Part shown: one piece after another, positions 1 to 10,981 of the stretch
Layout: every line of letters begins with the position of its first letter
Position numbering within the stretch: position 1 is the stretch's first letter
DNA from: Epiperipatus broadwayi
Lineage: Eukaryota > Onychophora > Udeonychophora > Euonychophora > Peripatidae
NCBI GenBank assembly: GCA_028023455.1
Contig: JAQFVV010006353.1
Span: 1,614,001-1,678,000 of the forward strand
Direction of reading: 5' to 3'
DNA: 64,000 bases
Notes under the pieces: generated by a model
What the model saw: the letters and a program-made list of their open reading frames with translations, nothing else
Database searches by the model: none
What the model was told of the DNA's origin: nothing
Program-made: the position numbers and the translations under genes

Positions 1-90
1 TGGATATATATTTTCAATGGTTTTTTTGGTTTTTATCAACACCCATTTCATCTCTACCATTTTATAAACATTCACCAGTATAGGAACGTG

Positions 91-280
91 GACCACCCTC
101 TTATCATCTGGAGACATTTAGTGAGCGACCTCTGTTCTTCGAGCGACCTAGAGATATCAAACATGAATCTTCATACCCACATAGACCACCCTCTTACCAT
201 CTGGAGACATTTAGTGAGCGACCTTTGTTCTTCGAGTGACCTAGAGATATCAAACACATGAATTTTCATATCCATGTGAA
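91..280. repeat. Tandem duplication, 93-bp unit, two copies
   Basis: GACCACCCTCTTA recurs at 91 and 184. The whole unit repeats with few differences, including GGAGACATTTAGTGAGCGAC and CGACCTAGAGATATCAAACA. Confidence 0.8.
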
Positions 281-361
281 TAACTCTAATCTGGTCTTAT
301 CATCATCGTATGAAAATAGATACAAAATAATAAACATGAGAATACCATTATTTTTTATTAG

Positions 362-700
362 TTATTCATTAGACTAGTCCACTTGATGAATAATATTTCT
401 GTAGTATAATTTTAATTACACTACTCTCACACAAGGTAGGGTTCAGTTTCTATCTTTTAATACCATGTGGAGAGGTGTAATCATAAACATATGACCAAAG
501 ACATGTAAAAAGTGTATAATCTGTAATATGCATATTTCATGATGAACCAGCACTCATCAGTTGGCATCTTGAGATTCATATCTTTTTCATGTCTTTGATC
601 ATGTCTTTATGATTACATCAATTCTACAAGGTGTTAAAAATGAATAGAAACCAGTACCTATCTTGCGTCAGAGTGATATAGTGAAAATTACACTACAGAT
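362..700. mobile_element. F4 foldback repeat with a degenerate hammerhead core
   Basis: Two inverted arms (about 398-525 and 566-697) flank a centre that reads CTGATGAGTGCTGG on the minus strand (553-566) followed by ATCATGAAAT. The arms share the CAAGRTAGG...TTTCTATC...ACACCTTGTAGA and CATAAACATATGA...AAAGACATG blocks seen at 17.0-17.9 kb and 34.4-34.7 kb. Stem II has one mismatch and stem I no longer pairs, so the motif looks dead. No gene. Confidence 0.6.
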
Positions 701-1194
701 TTGTTACGAGATTATCAGTTTAATGTTAAATTACTGGGGATAAGATTGAGCCTAAAGAAGTAGGTGAATAAAGAGGTAATTAGTGTTAAACCATTAAGCA
801 TCACATGATCACATTTCCTATATTACTCTGTTTAGTACAGGTGGCAATACTGTATGGAGAGTTTTGCTCTGTTTAGGTAATTAGTGATGTATTTTCATTT
901 AGTTTTTTGGCTCAATTTTTTAATTAACATAATAATTAGTAATCCATTTCTCAGAAATTATTTATAAATGAAGATCTACTGAAAGGTCAAGGAATAAATT
1001 TATAAGAAATAAAAGACTGAAAAATATCACAGTAACGGAAAATTCTACCAAAGATAATAGGAATGACACAGTGTGTAGTAAGACAAATATTAAATTAGAT
1101 ACCAAAGAAAAAAGGGAATGCCCAAAAAAATAGAGTTGGAAAAAAATAGAGAAATTGATGCAAGATTTATTGGCAGGCAGAGAGGCATAATGAT

Positions 1195-1440
1195 TTATTA
1201 TCATTTTCAGCCACTATCATCCACTGCATTTCCAATTTCAAGCTTCTCTTGTCCAAATCACTCCAACACATTTCCTTATTTCATCCATTCTTTTTATATG
1301 TGGTCTCTTTCTAGCTCTTTTACAATCTCTTGGATTCCAGTTTAAGATTTTAACTATCCATCTGTTATCTCTTCTAGCAATATGTACAACCTAATTTCAG
1401 TTCAGTCTCTCGATTGTTTCAATGATGTCAGTAAGATCTG
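1195..1440 (-). mobile_element. RTE-type LINE, 3'-end fragment (minus strand)
   Basis: The reverse complement matches the last ~240 bases of the RTE copies on the plus strand (compare 4140-4400). It covers the region encoding TDLIEKIKRLKWSW to the C-terminus and the short ATGATA-type tail at 1195-1205. It is truncated internally at about 1440. Confidence 0.75.
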
Positions 1441-1443
1441 TTT

Positions 1444-4400
1444 GTGATAAAAAAAGTATGCGAAAATGCAAAAAATGTAGAACTCTGGTCAAGTGACTTT
1501 TTTTTTTGTTGTAAATTTTTTATGTTTTGGCTTTTTTTATATTTATGTGGCCACCAACCAAGGCAGTGGTTGGTAGCCGCAGGCAGAGGGTGCTAAGAAT
1601 CCTCTGATTGCGGACCCAGGCTGCCATTTGATGATGACTTTTTATTTAGGTACTTACAACTGCAGATCACTTTCAAGTGAAGGAAGATTGCAAGAACTGT
1701 CTTATATTAAATAGGACATTAGTGGACTTTGTGAAGTTAGAAGAAAAGGTGAAGAGACAATTGATTTAAAAAATGGACATATACTCTATTATAAAGGCAC
1801 AAGCATTGGAAATACAAGTGGAGTAGGATTCATTATAAATAAAAAGTGGAAGAACAACATTGTGTAGATTGATGGTATATCAGACAGAGTGGCAAGATTA
1901 GTTATACAACTTAATAGCAGATACCAAATGCAGATAATTCAGGTTTATGCCCCAACAAGTTCTCATAGTGATGAAGTAGTAGAAGATTTTTATATGGATG
2001 AACAAAAGGCTTTTGATCAGAGTAAACACCATTTTAAAATTGTTATGGGAGACTTTAATGCTAAAATTGGTAAACAAATGAAAGATGAAAATGCTGTAGG
2101 TAATTTTGGTTATGGTAATAGAAATGAGAGAGGACATTTCTTGTGGAGTTTGCAGAAAAAGAAAAACGTTATATTATGAATTCTTTTTTTGAGAAAAATG
2201 TTAAAAGAAAATGGACATGGAAGCACCCAAATGAAGGTACATCAGAATTGGATTATATTTTGACTAACAGAAAATACATATTTCAAGAGTGTAATGTTCT
2301 TAATAAATTTAACACAGGAAGTGATCATCGATTAGTAAGATGTAAGATACATGTTAATGCAAAACTAGAGAGACAAATTATAAATAAAATCAATATTTAC
2401 AGTTGATATTCCGAATCTTCAGAAACATTGTAATGAATTTAAATTAGAACTTGCAAATCGGTTTCAAGTATTAGTAGATTTTGAATATGATTCAGATTTG
2501 AATCAAATTAATATGAAAATAAGTGATACACTTTTAAGAACTGCAACAAAGATAGCTGGTAGAAAGAAGGAGCAATTGCCCAATAAAATTTCTACTGAGA
2601 CTAGAGAATTTATGATGAAAAGAAGGAATATGAAGATATACAAAAATGATGCATTAAAAATAATTGAATATCTTGAAATTTTGTAAAAATGGTTGAATAT
2701 GATATATGAAAATGTAACTGAACTAGCAAGGAAAGCTGTAGAAGAAAATAAAAAGTTTCAAGAATGTAACACAACATTTTGGTATTGGTAGGAAATTTAT
2801 ATTTGCAATAAGATAAAAAAGATGGAATTATTACTAAAAAGAGAGATGATGTCATGAAATGGGTTTTATCAAGAATTATATAGTAATAAAGAACAAGTAC
2901 CTCCTATATCTATAACATCTTCCAAATTGCCCAAAATTTTAAATGAAGAAGTGAGACATGCAATTAAATGTACGAAGAAAGAAAAGGCTCCAGGTAATGA
3001 TGGAAGAAAGAAAAGGCTCCAGGTAATGATGGAATTATAATTGATATATTAAAAAAGCAGATGAAGAAACAAATCATTTTACCAAAGTTATATACCAAAC
3101 GTCTAAATGATAAAGTTATACCAGATGATTGGAAGAATGCAGTATTAGAAATTACAAACCTATCGGCCTTTTATCAGTTTTATACAAAATTTTTACCAAG
3201 ATAATTACAACACGTCTATAGAGAACTTTGGATTTCCACCAACCAAGGGAACAAGCTGGATTTAAAAGTGGTTTTAGTACTGTATATCATACCAAGTATT
3301 GAGAGAAGTTATAGAAAGGACAAATGAATATGAGTTGTCATTATGCTTTGGATTTGTAGATTATGAAAAGGCATTTGATTCTATAAACATTTCTTCAGTG
3401 ATTAAAGCATTGAATCATCAAAGGTATAGATCCAGGATATTGTCATATTTTAAAGAATATTTATAAAAATGCAACAGCAACAATTAGATTACATAATGAT
3501 ACTAGGAAAGTCAACATTGAGAAGGGTGTAGGCACAGGGTGACTCCATATCTCCAAAACTTGTTACAGCAGTGCTGAAAGAAGTATTTTTGGATTAAAAT
3601 GGGAAACTAAAGGAATGAAAGTAAATGGATAAAAGTCATTTAGATTTTGCAGATGATGTTGTGGTTGTTTTTCAAATATTGCTTTAGAGCTGCAAGAAAT
3701 GTGGCAGGAGTTATCAGATGAAAGTAGGACTAAAGATAAATGTTAAAAAGATTAAAGTAATGTTTAATGGATTTTGTCAAAATATGAAAATAAAGATTGA
3801 TTGTGATGAGTTAGAAGAAGTTAACAATTACAAATACCTTGGTCAGATTATTAATACAGATGGAAACATAATGGATGAAATTAATCATAGAATTAAACTT
3901 GGTTGAAATGTTTTTGGTAGAAATAACTTGATACTAAAAGGAAATATGCCTACGTGTTTGAAAAGGAAGGTTTTTAATAAATGTATTTTACCAATTTTTA
4001 CTTATGGATCTGAGACGTGAACACTTAATAGAAGAGCAATACAGAGACTTCAGACCACTCAAAGAAGTATGGAGAGATGCATGTTGGGAGTTACAAGAAG
4101 AGATTGAAAATGCAATATATGGGTAAGAGAACAAATAGGTGTTACTGACCTCATTGAAAAAATTAAAAGACAAGTGGAGTTGGGCTGGACATATTGCTAG
4201 AAGAAATGATAATAGATGGACAATTGGAAATCTTAAACTGGAATCCAAGAGATTGTAAAAGACCCAGAAAGAGACCATATGTGAGATGGATGATGAAATA
4301 AGAAAGTGGGCAGGAGTGATGCAGAGAAGAGAGGCTAAAGATCGGAGAAGATGGATTGAACTTGGAGAGACTTTCATCCTGCAGTGGATTGATAATGTTG

Positions 4401-4519
4401 ATGATGATGATGATATCTATTTAATAGTTTTGCTTGCCCAGATTTTTGCTTTTAATTAATATTATAGTCTTGTGACCCGAGTTCAAAATTTTTTGCGTTT
4501 TTGCATACTTTTTTATCAC
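1444..4519. repeat. ~49-bp inverted repeats bracketing RTE copy A
   Basis: 1444-1492 (GTGATAAAAAAAGTATGCG...GAACTCTGGTCAA) pairs as an imperfect inverted repeat with 4471-4519 (TGACCCGAGTTC...GCATACTTTTTTATCAC). The arms lie just outside RTE copy A, so they may be the ends of a DNA element that received the RTE, or a repeat later split by it. Confidence 0.55.
1540..4414 (+). mobile_element. RTE-type non-LTR retrotransposon, copy A (nearly full length, broken)
   Basis: The order of coding relics is: APE endonuclease start LGTYNCRSLSSEGRLQEL near 1652; VYAPTSSHSDE and the catalytic VMGDFNAKIG (about 2042-2072); LDYIL and SDHRLV (2248-2335); the RT palm; then the C-terminal block with YLGQIINTDGN, a degraded YGSET, and RWTI. 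The 3' end is a (GAT)n tail at about 4399-4414, typical of the RTE clade. Many stops and indels break every frame, and a 20-odd-base block near 2978-3025 is duplicated. The 5' boundary near the GC-richer stretch at 1545-1625 is uncertain. It lies outside the host gene. Confidence 0.85.
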
Positions 4520-5150
4520 TTAGATGTGTCACATGATGTTCTTGGTCATTATTGAAATTCAAAATGGCAGAGATCACGTACTAAAAGAATACTCACTATT
4601 TTATATATATTTAAAAATGATGTAATTATCAAGAAAATATATATTCCTAAATGATATAATAATCAGCAACCAAAAAAATATGGACTAACTAAAATAAGTT
4701 TGAGCTATAATAATAAAAATGACATTGAAATAAATTAGAGATAACAAAATGACTTAAAAATTTTTTTTGTTAATTTGAGTTGACTTTTCTAGTTATGTCA
4801 GTTGATTTCATGACTTCCTAAATCTGCCTGAATTATTTAGAGAGAGACAATCTTGATCCTATACAAAATGGGTCCCAGTGAAAAAGTGGCTGGTTTTCTA
4901 AGCTACATGGAGTGTCATTTCTGAATCAATGTGCGTGTTATATTGCAACATACTTAGCATAATTAACCACAAAAAGTTTATACTACTAACATATTTGGAT
5001 TACGATCTATGACAATGGGTTTCGTATCATTTTGTAATGTCTTCAATACCGTTTCTGCCACAACGAAATCATTTGAAAATATTTTTGCAACTCATCTCTT
5101 TATTGCCATACACCGATTGAATCATTTCAAGTGTATTTAGCAACAGTTTT
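4520..5150. other. No gene recognised
   Basis: AT-rich DNA between RTE copy A and repeat family B. Only short frames. No RNA gene seen. Confidence 0.6.
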
Positions 5151-6035
5151 ACCAAATGTTATATCTCAACTTACTTTCAACTTATGGACTAGTCCAGATT
5201 CCATCTTATCTTGATTGGATTGAGCATTTACCAATATAGAAACAATATATATATATATATATATATGATACCATCTCTTATACTAGCACATAATTGTTAT
5301 TAAACAAGGCAAAACTCTCTATACAGTAGTGCCACTCTGTGCCAACCAGAGTAATCAATGGATTCCAGAAGGCTTGTGCATAAAATCCCTATCTAGTCCC
5401 TACTCATCCAATATTCCAGACTAGTTTTTGGCTTGTGGCCTCTGTCAGTGAGGAGCCTTGGATCTGAGAGCACTGCACCTAGATCTTAGGATCCAATGCA
5501 ACCCTCCTGCAGCCACCTTTTATCTCTAATTAACTACAAAACTATCGTTATGAAATTGAAAACACAATATTTTCAATCTAAGCTCAATAGCTTATATAGT
5601 CATATGGGTCTGAACTCAGTTCAGCATCCATACATTTTGGGTTTAATATATAAATGAATAGATAACATATATGCAATAGCTGATACAGATCTATGGGTAA
5701 TGATGCTTAGTGAATCCAGTTGTTTTCTTTATGGAAAGGATCTGATTATAAACAATCAGTCTGATTGGAGATTAAGAGGGATAACAATTTACTGCTAGAC
5801 CTAAATGGCAATGCACATCGTCAATTATATGATTAAAAACAGTGGGAGATACTAGAACCTAAATCAGACATGAAGCAAGTGGTCTCAGAATAGCTGTTAA
5901 GTGTCACTGTATTCATACACAAGGCAAACTGTCATGGTACAGCTGAAAGCGATATGCAAACTTAGAGGGGTACCTATAGTGCATGGCAACTAGATTCCAT
6001 ACCTTGCCAATAGGTATCAGGAGAAGTATAACAGG
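5150..6035 (+). repeat. Dispersed repeat family B, split by an F1 insertion
   Basis: ATGTTATATCTCAAC...CCAGATTCCATCTTAT (5155-5210) and AGATAACATATAT...GATGCTTAGTGAATC (5660-5720) recur in the same order on the minus strand at 26.8-27.27 kb. Further shared blocks include CAGACATGAAGCAAG and CATGGTACA. No open frame is kept, so the source element is unknown. The F1 copy at about 5267-5650 interrupts it. Confidence 0.6.
5267..5650 (-). mobile_element. F1 hammerhead retroposon, copy a (one unit, degenerate ribozyme)
   Basis: It carries the family landmarks: GGCAAAACTCTCTATACAGTAGTGCCAC, a GCATAAAATCCC block, and TTCAATCTAAGCTCAATAGC. On the sense (minus) strand the core has changed to CTGACAG and GAAA to AAAA, so cleavage is not expected. 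An (AT)n run at about 5243-5264 lies at its left edge. Confidence 0.75.
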
Positions 6036-6479
6036 TGTACATATTGTAAATATGAATTTGTATATTTGTTTTAATTAATAAATATTTAATTATATTTTTA
6101 CGAATTTGTGTTTATTATAATCCCACACAAACACAACAGATTGGGACAGTCATGACAGGATCATACCTCCATTGTTGTTTGGATCTTTGTATTCAACCAA
6201 AACTTGATATTAATGAGTTATTCCACCACGGATTAAAGCCCAAAACACACAATCATATTTCATGACATAATTCATGATCCACACACATTACTATATTCCT
6301 ATGTAGCACATGCGTTGATACAGAGTTGGTGCTGCAGGCATCTGGGAGAGAGAAGCCGTGACATTTTTACTGGGGCAAACAGTTTACAGTAATTGGATCA
6401 TAATCTTTTGTTGAGTATATGTTCAGGGAACTATAGTGACTATTTATTTAACAATAAGCCTTAATTAATTTTGAACTGT

Positions 6480-7195
6480 ATATATAAATATAGGCTATTT
6501 GAACTCAGACTTCCAAGCACCTTCACTATTCATACTATCTCATACTACTGATACACTACTAATGATACACATGACCACACACATGCAGAAGAGAGAAATA
6601 ATCACCAATACATGTATTTCGTGCTAAACCCAACCCTCATCAGTTGGTCCAGGTTGCCATCTTGATAGACAGGCTAGATACTCTCACCTCCAACTCTTCA
6701 GCCATTCATACCATTGAAAATCTGATGATAGAATGACCAAATCCCATGCTGATGCCAATATTGTTGCCATGTTCATCCCCCTTCTATGTATTTAAATGGA
6801 TACTAGCCTATACATGAGGGGTCAGGATGACTTGAGGGCAACATGGGCATGACAACAAAATTGGCATCAGAATGAGATTTGGGAATTCTACCATCAGATT
6901 TTCAATGGTATGAATGGCTGAAGAGTTGGATGTTGGAGTAGATTGAAGCCTGTCTATTAAAGTGTAGGGATTTGCTATCTTAATATAAACTGAGCACTGA
7001 TTATATATATGTATGGGGCATTTATGGTAATCTAGACCAACTTATGAGTGCTGGTTTAGCATGAAATACATTTATTGGTGATTATTTATCTTTTCTTCAT
7101 GTGTGTCAGTAGTATGAGATAGGGTGGATAGTGAATGGGGCTTGAAAGTCTAAGTTCAAATCCTCTATATTTATAATTAGGCTCCAGGTATAAGA
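6480..7195. mobile_element. F2-like foldback element with hammerhead relics
   Basis: Arms of about 330 bp (6480-6820 and 6830-7190) are imperfect inverted copies. Each arm holds the F2 hammerhead region. The minus-strand one (about 6605-6645) keeps CTGATGA and GAAATAC but has a poor stem II. The plus-strand one (about 7030-7080) has CTTATGAGTGCTGG then AGCATGAAATAC. It is an older, diverged relative of the element at 41.4 kb. Confidence 0.6.
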
Positions 7196-7559
7196 GTGCC
7201 TGGTATTTCAAATCTTACTGTATAAATATATTTTAAAAAAAGGATTACAATTTTTTAAAAAACATGGATATATACTGTACTAGAGAAAAAATGAGATTGG
7301 AAATAAATTGATATGTAATTTATTATATAGTTATATTGGTTTAGGATACATTATATTGAAATTGAATTTTTCTCATAACATTTACTTACTATAATAGACT
7401 GCTGTTACAGCCTTAAGTAAGACACCTATTTATTATATGATTTATTTTAAAATTACTTTAAAGCACTCAGAATCATTTTAATTTATAAAGTGCTTCAAGG
7501 TTTTTTCCTATTGTTTGTTTTTAAATTTCCTGCTTACATTTTACTTTGTAAAATATAAG

Positions 7560-7731
7560 AGAAATTACAGTATTTTCTTTATGCTGGATATGTCTACTAA
7601 TATCCGCACCTGGCTTATTATTAGATCACACGTTACTTATTTCGTATCCATACTTAATTGTGATTGGTGGAGCATTACTTTACCTTAATAAATCTGAAAT
7701 TAGTAAATATCCGAGCGCAGGAAACCGAAGA
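7560..7731 (+). promoter_or_regulatory. Possible 5' UTR / promoter-proximal region of the lachesin-like gene
   Basis: This repeat-free stretch directly precedes the exon 1 ATG and is less AT-rich than its surroundings. TGATTGGTGG at 7661-7670 is an inverted CCAAT-type box. No convincing TATA box or initiator was seen. A true 5' UTR start cannot be placed from sequence alone. Confidence 0.25.
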
Positions 7732-7783
7732 ATGTGTATACCGCATGGCTACGCTTTATTACTTTTAAGCATTTTTGTGACCG
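7732..7783 (+). CDS. Exon 1 of a lachesin-like Ig-superfamily gene (signal peptide)
   Basis: The ATG at 7732 has A at -3 and opens a 17-codon reading, MCIPHGYALLLLSIFVT. It has a short polar start and a hydrophobic run typical of a secretory signal peptide. The frame ends in phase 1 at a GTAAG donor at 7784. The leftover G joins the first two bases of the exon at 61531 to make a Val codon, and the hydrophobic run continues into VCCQQSP, a plausible cleavage region. Lachesins are GPI-anchored or secreted cell-surface proteins with three Ig domains that act in neurite and septate-junction adhesion in insects. No other exon lies between the two. The exon is short, so its assignment depends on the phase match with exon 2 and on the lack of repeats around it. 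An upstream non-coding exon cannot be excluded. Confidence 0.6.
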
Positions 7784-8539
7784 GTAAGATTTAAATAGTT
7801 TGTCCGTACATATTATCTTCTTATTTTGAAACTTTACCATAAACTTAAAAAAATTGATTAACTTGGTTTTTTTTACCGTAACTTAAATTTCATACTTATT
7901 GCTTAAATTTATAGCTTCTTTTTCTCAATTATTAAAAACGGATTTACTGTATTTTCACCAACGCTGTGCCTATTCGGGCATTGACTTAACGTTCTTTAAG
8001 GGCAAACTAGTACAAATACAATTTACAGAAAACCAGATTTTTTTTTTTTGTAATAAAAATTAACCGTATTTACAAATACTTATTATCCTCTTTTATGGCC
8101 CAGCGAGTGCGTTTTGAGTTGATTTAACTCATTTATTATCGGCATTTAAGTGTAGACAGTTTTATAAATAAATCTTTACATTATTTCAAAACGTTAAACC
8201 AAGTTTATTTATCTCTAACAAAGTATTAGGTTTAACGGAATGTTGCAAAAGTTTAATAATATTTAAGTAATAATTACGATAATTAAATGTAAATTAATTA
8301 TTTATGCTTTGGTGCGTAAAAATAAGATATTTACTTTCATTTGTGTTGATATGAGGCCTAATTTTAATGTGAATTGATTTAAAATAGCCTAATTTATTCA
8401 AGTTGTTTATAAATAAATTTATTTGATTTATATGTTTGTATGTATGTGTATGGATATTAAAATCTTCAGTTTTTAATTGACGGAATTTATTGTGTGTATA
8501 TATAAAGCAGTAATTATGTGTTAGATTATTAAATGCATT

Positions 8540-9070
8540 TAGAAAAATTCAAACCTTATTTAAACTTTTCAAATACATTCAGCTGTTAGTAATAGCACAC
8601 AGATCAATATATAAAGCACAGTTTCAAGTAATATTCTTTTCTTCAATGTCGCTGTCCTGTCCTGAGCTATACTTGCATGGGGATTGAACCCAGGTCTTTA
8701 GATTTGTTAATATTAAATTTAAGGTGATGTTCTGGCTTTTCTGCCAAAGGCAATAATCGGTAAAATTTTCGTATACTTATTTAGGAGGCTTTTTGTGATT
8801 TCTCCCCTTTTTTTTTTAACGAGCAAGAATAATTAATGGTTTCCAAACATGAGTGATTCCATTAAGTTGATTTATGGGGTTATTTGTCACTGCCACGCAA
8901 TCAGCTTCTTTGAATTTTTTTTCTCTCTATCAAGTACTTCTGTGTTTTCTCAATCAAACATACGTTATTGATATGCACACGACCTGCTACTTTAGTATAT
9001 ATGTTTTTTCTTTTCCAACCATCAGTTTGTGCTCTTTTAATCACTTTACAAATAATGTACTCATATGACA
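8540..9070. repeat. Dispersed repeat family E with a tRNA-like B box
   Basis: It shares ordered blocks with 22785-23260 and with 37570-37700 plus 38190-38470, for example AAACTTTTCAAATACATTCA, GTTAGTAATA and the TTTCCAAACAT...TTAAGTTGA block. On the minus strand at about 8678-8692 TGGGTTCAATCCCC is a good pol III B box, so the family may be tRNA-derived. No coding frame. Confidence 0.45.
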
Positions 9071-9204
9071 ATAGCGATTAAAATAGTTGAAAGGCGTATT
9101 ACCAATGCTTTGTGGATTTAATTTGGCATGGAAAACATAGCTATCTGTGAATAAGATCATATAACTTTATCTTTCTTATTGCATTGTCAAATCCATATAA
9201 TATT

Positions 9205-9465
9205 AATATCATTTATGTTCTTTATTACTTTTTACAATGTTTTTTACAATCTACTATTGACGGTTTCGATTACCCCAGCAATCTTCTCAGACTATCTACT
9301 TATATTTTCAAATGTGTTCTTTATTACTTTTTACAATGCCTTTTTACAACCCAATATTGACTGTTTTAATTACCCAGCAATCTTCTTCAATTGCTGGGGC
9401 AATCGAAACTGTTAGTAGTGGGTAGTAAAAAAGCATTATGAAAAGGAATAAAAAACATAAATGCA
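9205..9465. repeat. Direct plus inverted repeat cluster
   Basis: GTTCTTTATTACTTTTTACA occurs at about 9220 and 9318, each followed by an ATTGAC...CCCAGCAATCTTCT block. An inverted, shorter version follows (TTGCTGGGGCAATCGAAAC to GTAGTAAAAAAGCATT). It looks like a small foldback element with an extra direct copy. Confidence 0.55.
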
Positions 9466-9593
9466 GATAATTTTTCTGCTATTTCTACAGTAAGAAAAAG
9501 TTATCTAGTGATTGAAAAGTCACTTTAAGATCTCAGCACTAATCCTGCATTGGATACAAGATGAATAGAGACACGGTGGAAATACTTCATTGT

Positions 9594-10981
9594 GAAGTAG
9601 CAAGGAAAGATGTAGAAGAGAATAAAGTCTGTAGAGTGTAAAACAACATTTTGTTATTGGTATGAAAGTTATATCAGCAATAAGAAAAAAGATGGCATTA
9701 TTACTAAAAAGAGAGATGACATCATGAAATGTGTAGAAGACTTCTATCAAGAATTATATAGTAATAAAGAACAAGTACCTCCTATATCTATTACATCTTC
9801 CGAATTGCTCAGAATTTTAAATGAAGAAGTGAGACATGCAATTAAATTTATGAAGAAAGGAAAGGCTCCAGGTAATGATGGAATTATAATTGATATATTA
9901 AAAGAAGCAGGTGAAGAAATAGAATTTTTTTTTAGCAAAATTATATACAAAATGTCTACATGATAAAGATGTACCAGATGATTGGAATAATGCAGTATTA
10001 ATTAATATTATTATTTAAAAAAGGTGATAAAGAAGATATTAGAAATTATATATCTATCAACCTTTTATCAGTTTTATACAAAATTTTTACCAAGATAATT
10101 ACAACTTGTCTACAGAGAACATTTGGATTTCCACCAATCAAGAAAACAAGCTGGATTTAAAAGTGGTTTTAGTATAGTAGATTATATCTAGGTATTGAAA
10201 GAAGTTATAAAAAGGACAAATGAATATGAGTTGTCATTATAAAAAGGCATTTGATTCTATAAATATTTCTTCAGTGATTAAAGCATTGGATCATCAAGGT
10301 GTAGATCCAGGATATTGTCATATTTTATAGAATATTTATAAAAATGCAACAGCAACAATTAGATTATATAATGATACTAGGAAAGTCAACATTGAAAAGG
10401 GTGTAAGACAGAATGACTCCATATCACCAAAACCTTTTACAGCAGTGCTGCAAGAAGTATTTTGTGGTTAAATTGGGAAGCTAAAGGAATGAAAGTAAAT
10501 GGGGATTATTTAAGTCATTTAGATTTTGCAGTTGATGTAGTTGATTTTTCCAAATAATACTTTAGAGCTGCAGGAAATGTTGCAGGAGTTATCAGATGAA
10601 AGTAGGACTAAAGATAAATGTTAAAAAGACTAAAATAATGTTTAATGGGTTTTCTCAAAATATGAAAATAAAGATTGATTATGATGAGTTAGAAGAAGTT
10701 AACAGCTACAAATACTTTGGGTAGATTATTAATACGGATAGAAGCACAATGGATGAAATTAATCATAGAATTAAACTTGTGGAGTGCTTTTGGTAGAAAT
10801 AACTTGATACTAAAAGGAAATATGCCTATGTTTGAAAAGGAAGGCTTTTAATAAATGTGTTTTACCTGTTCTTACTTATGGATCTGAGACTTAAACACTT
10901 AATAGAGGAGCAATACAGAGACTTCAGACCACTCAAAGAAGTCATGTTGGGAGTAAAAAGAAGAGATTGAAAACACAATAT
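9594..10981 (+). mobile_element. RTE-type LINE, copy B, first part (interrupted)
   Basis: It covers the RT region. MKKGKAPGNDGIIIDILKEA is readable at about 9850-9910, followed by the palm and YLGQ-like blocks, with multiple stops. It is cut at 10981 inside the sequence ...AAAACACAATAT and resumes at 13551 with ATATGGGC, so a 2.57 kb element inserted here. It carries the same 8-bp deletion as copies A and C near 10610. Confidence 0.8.
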
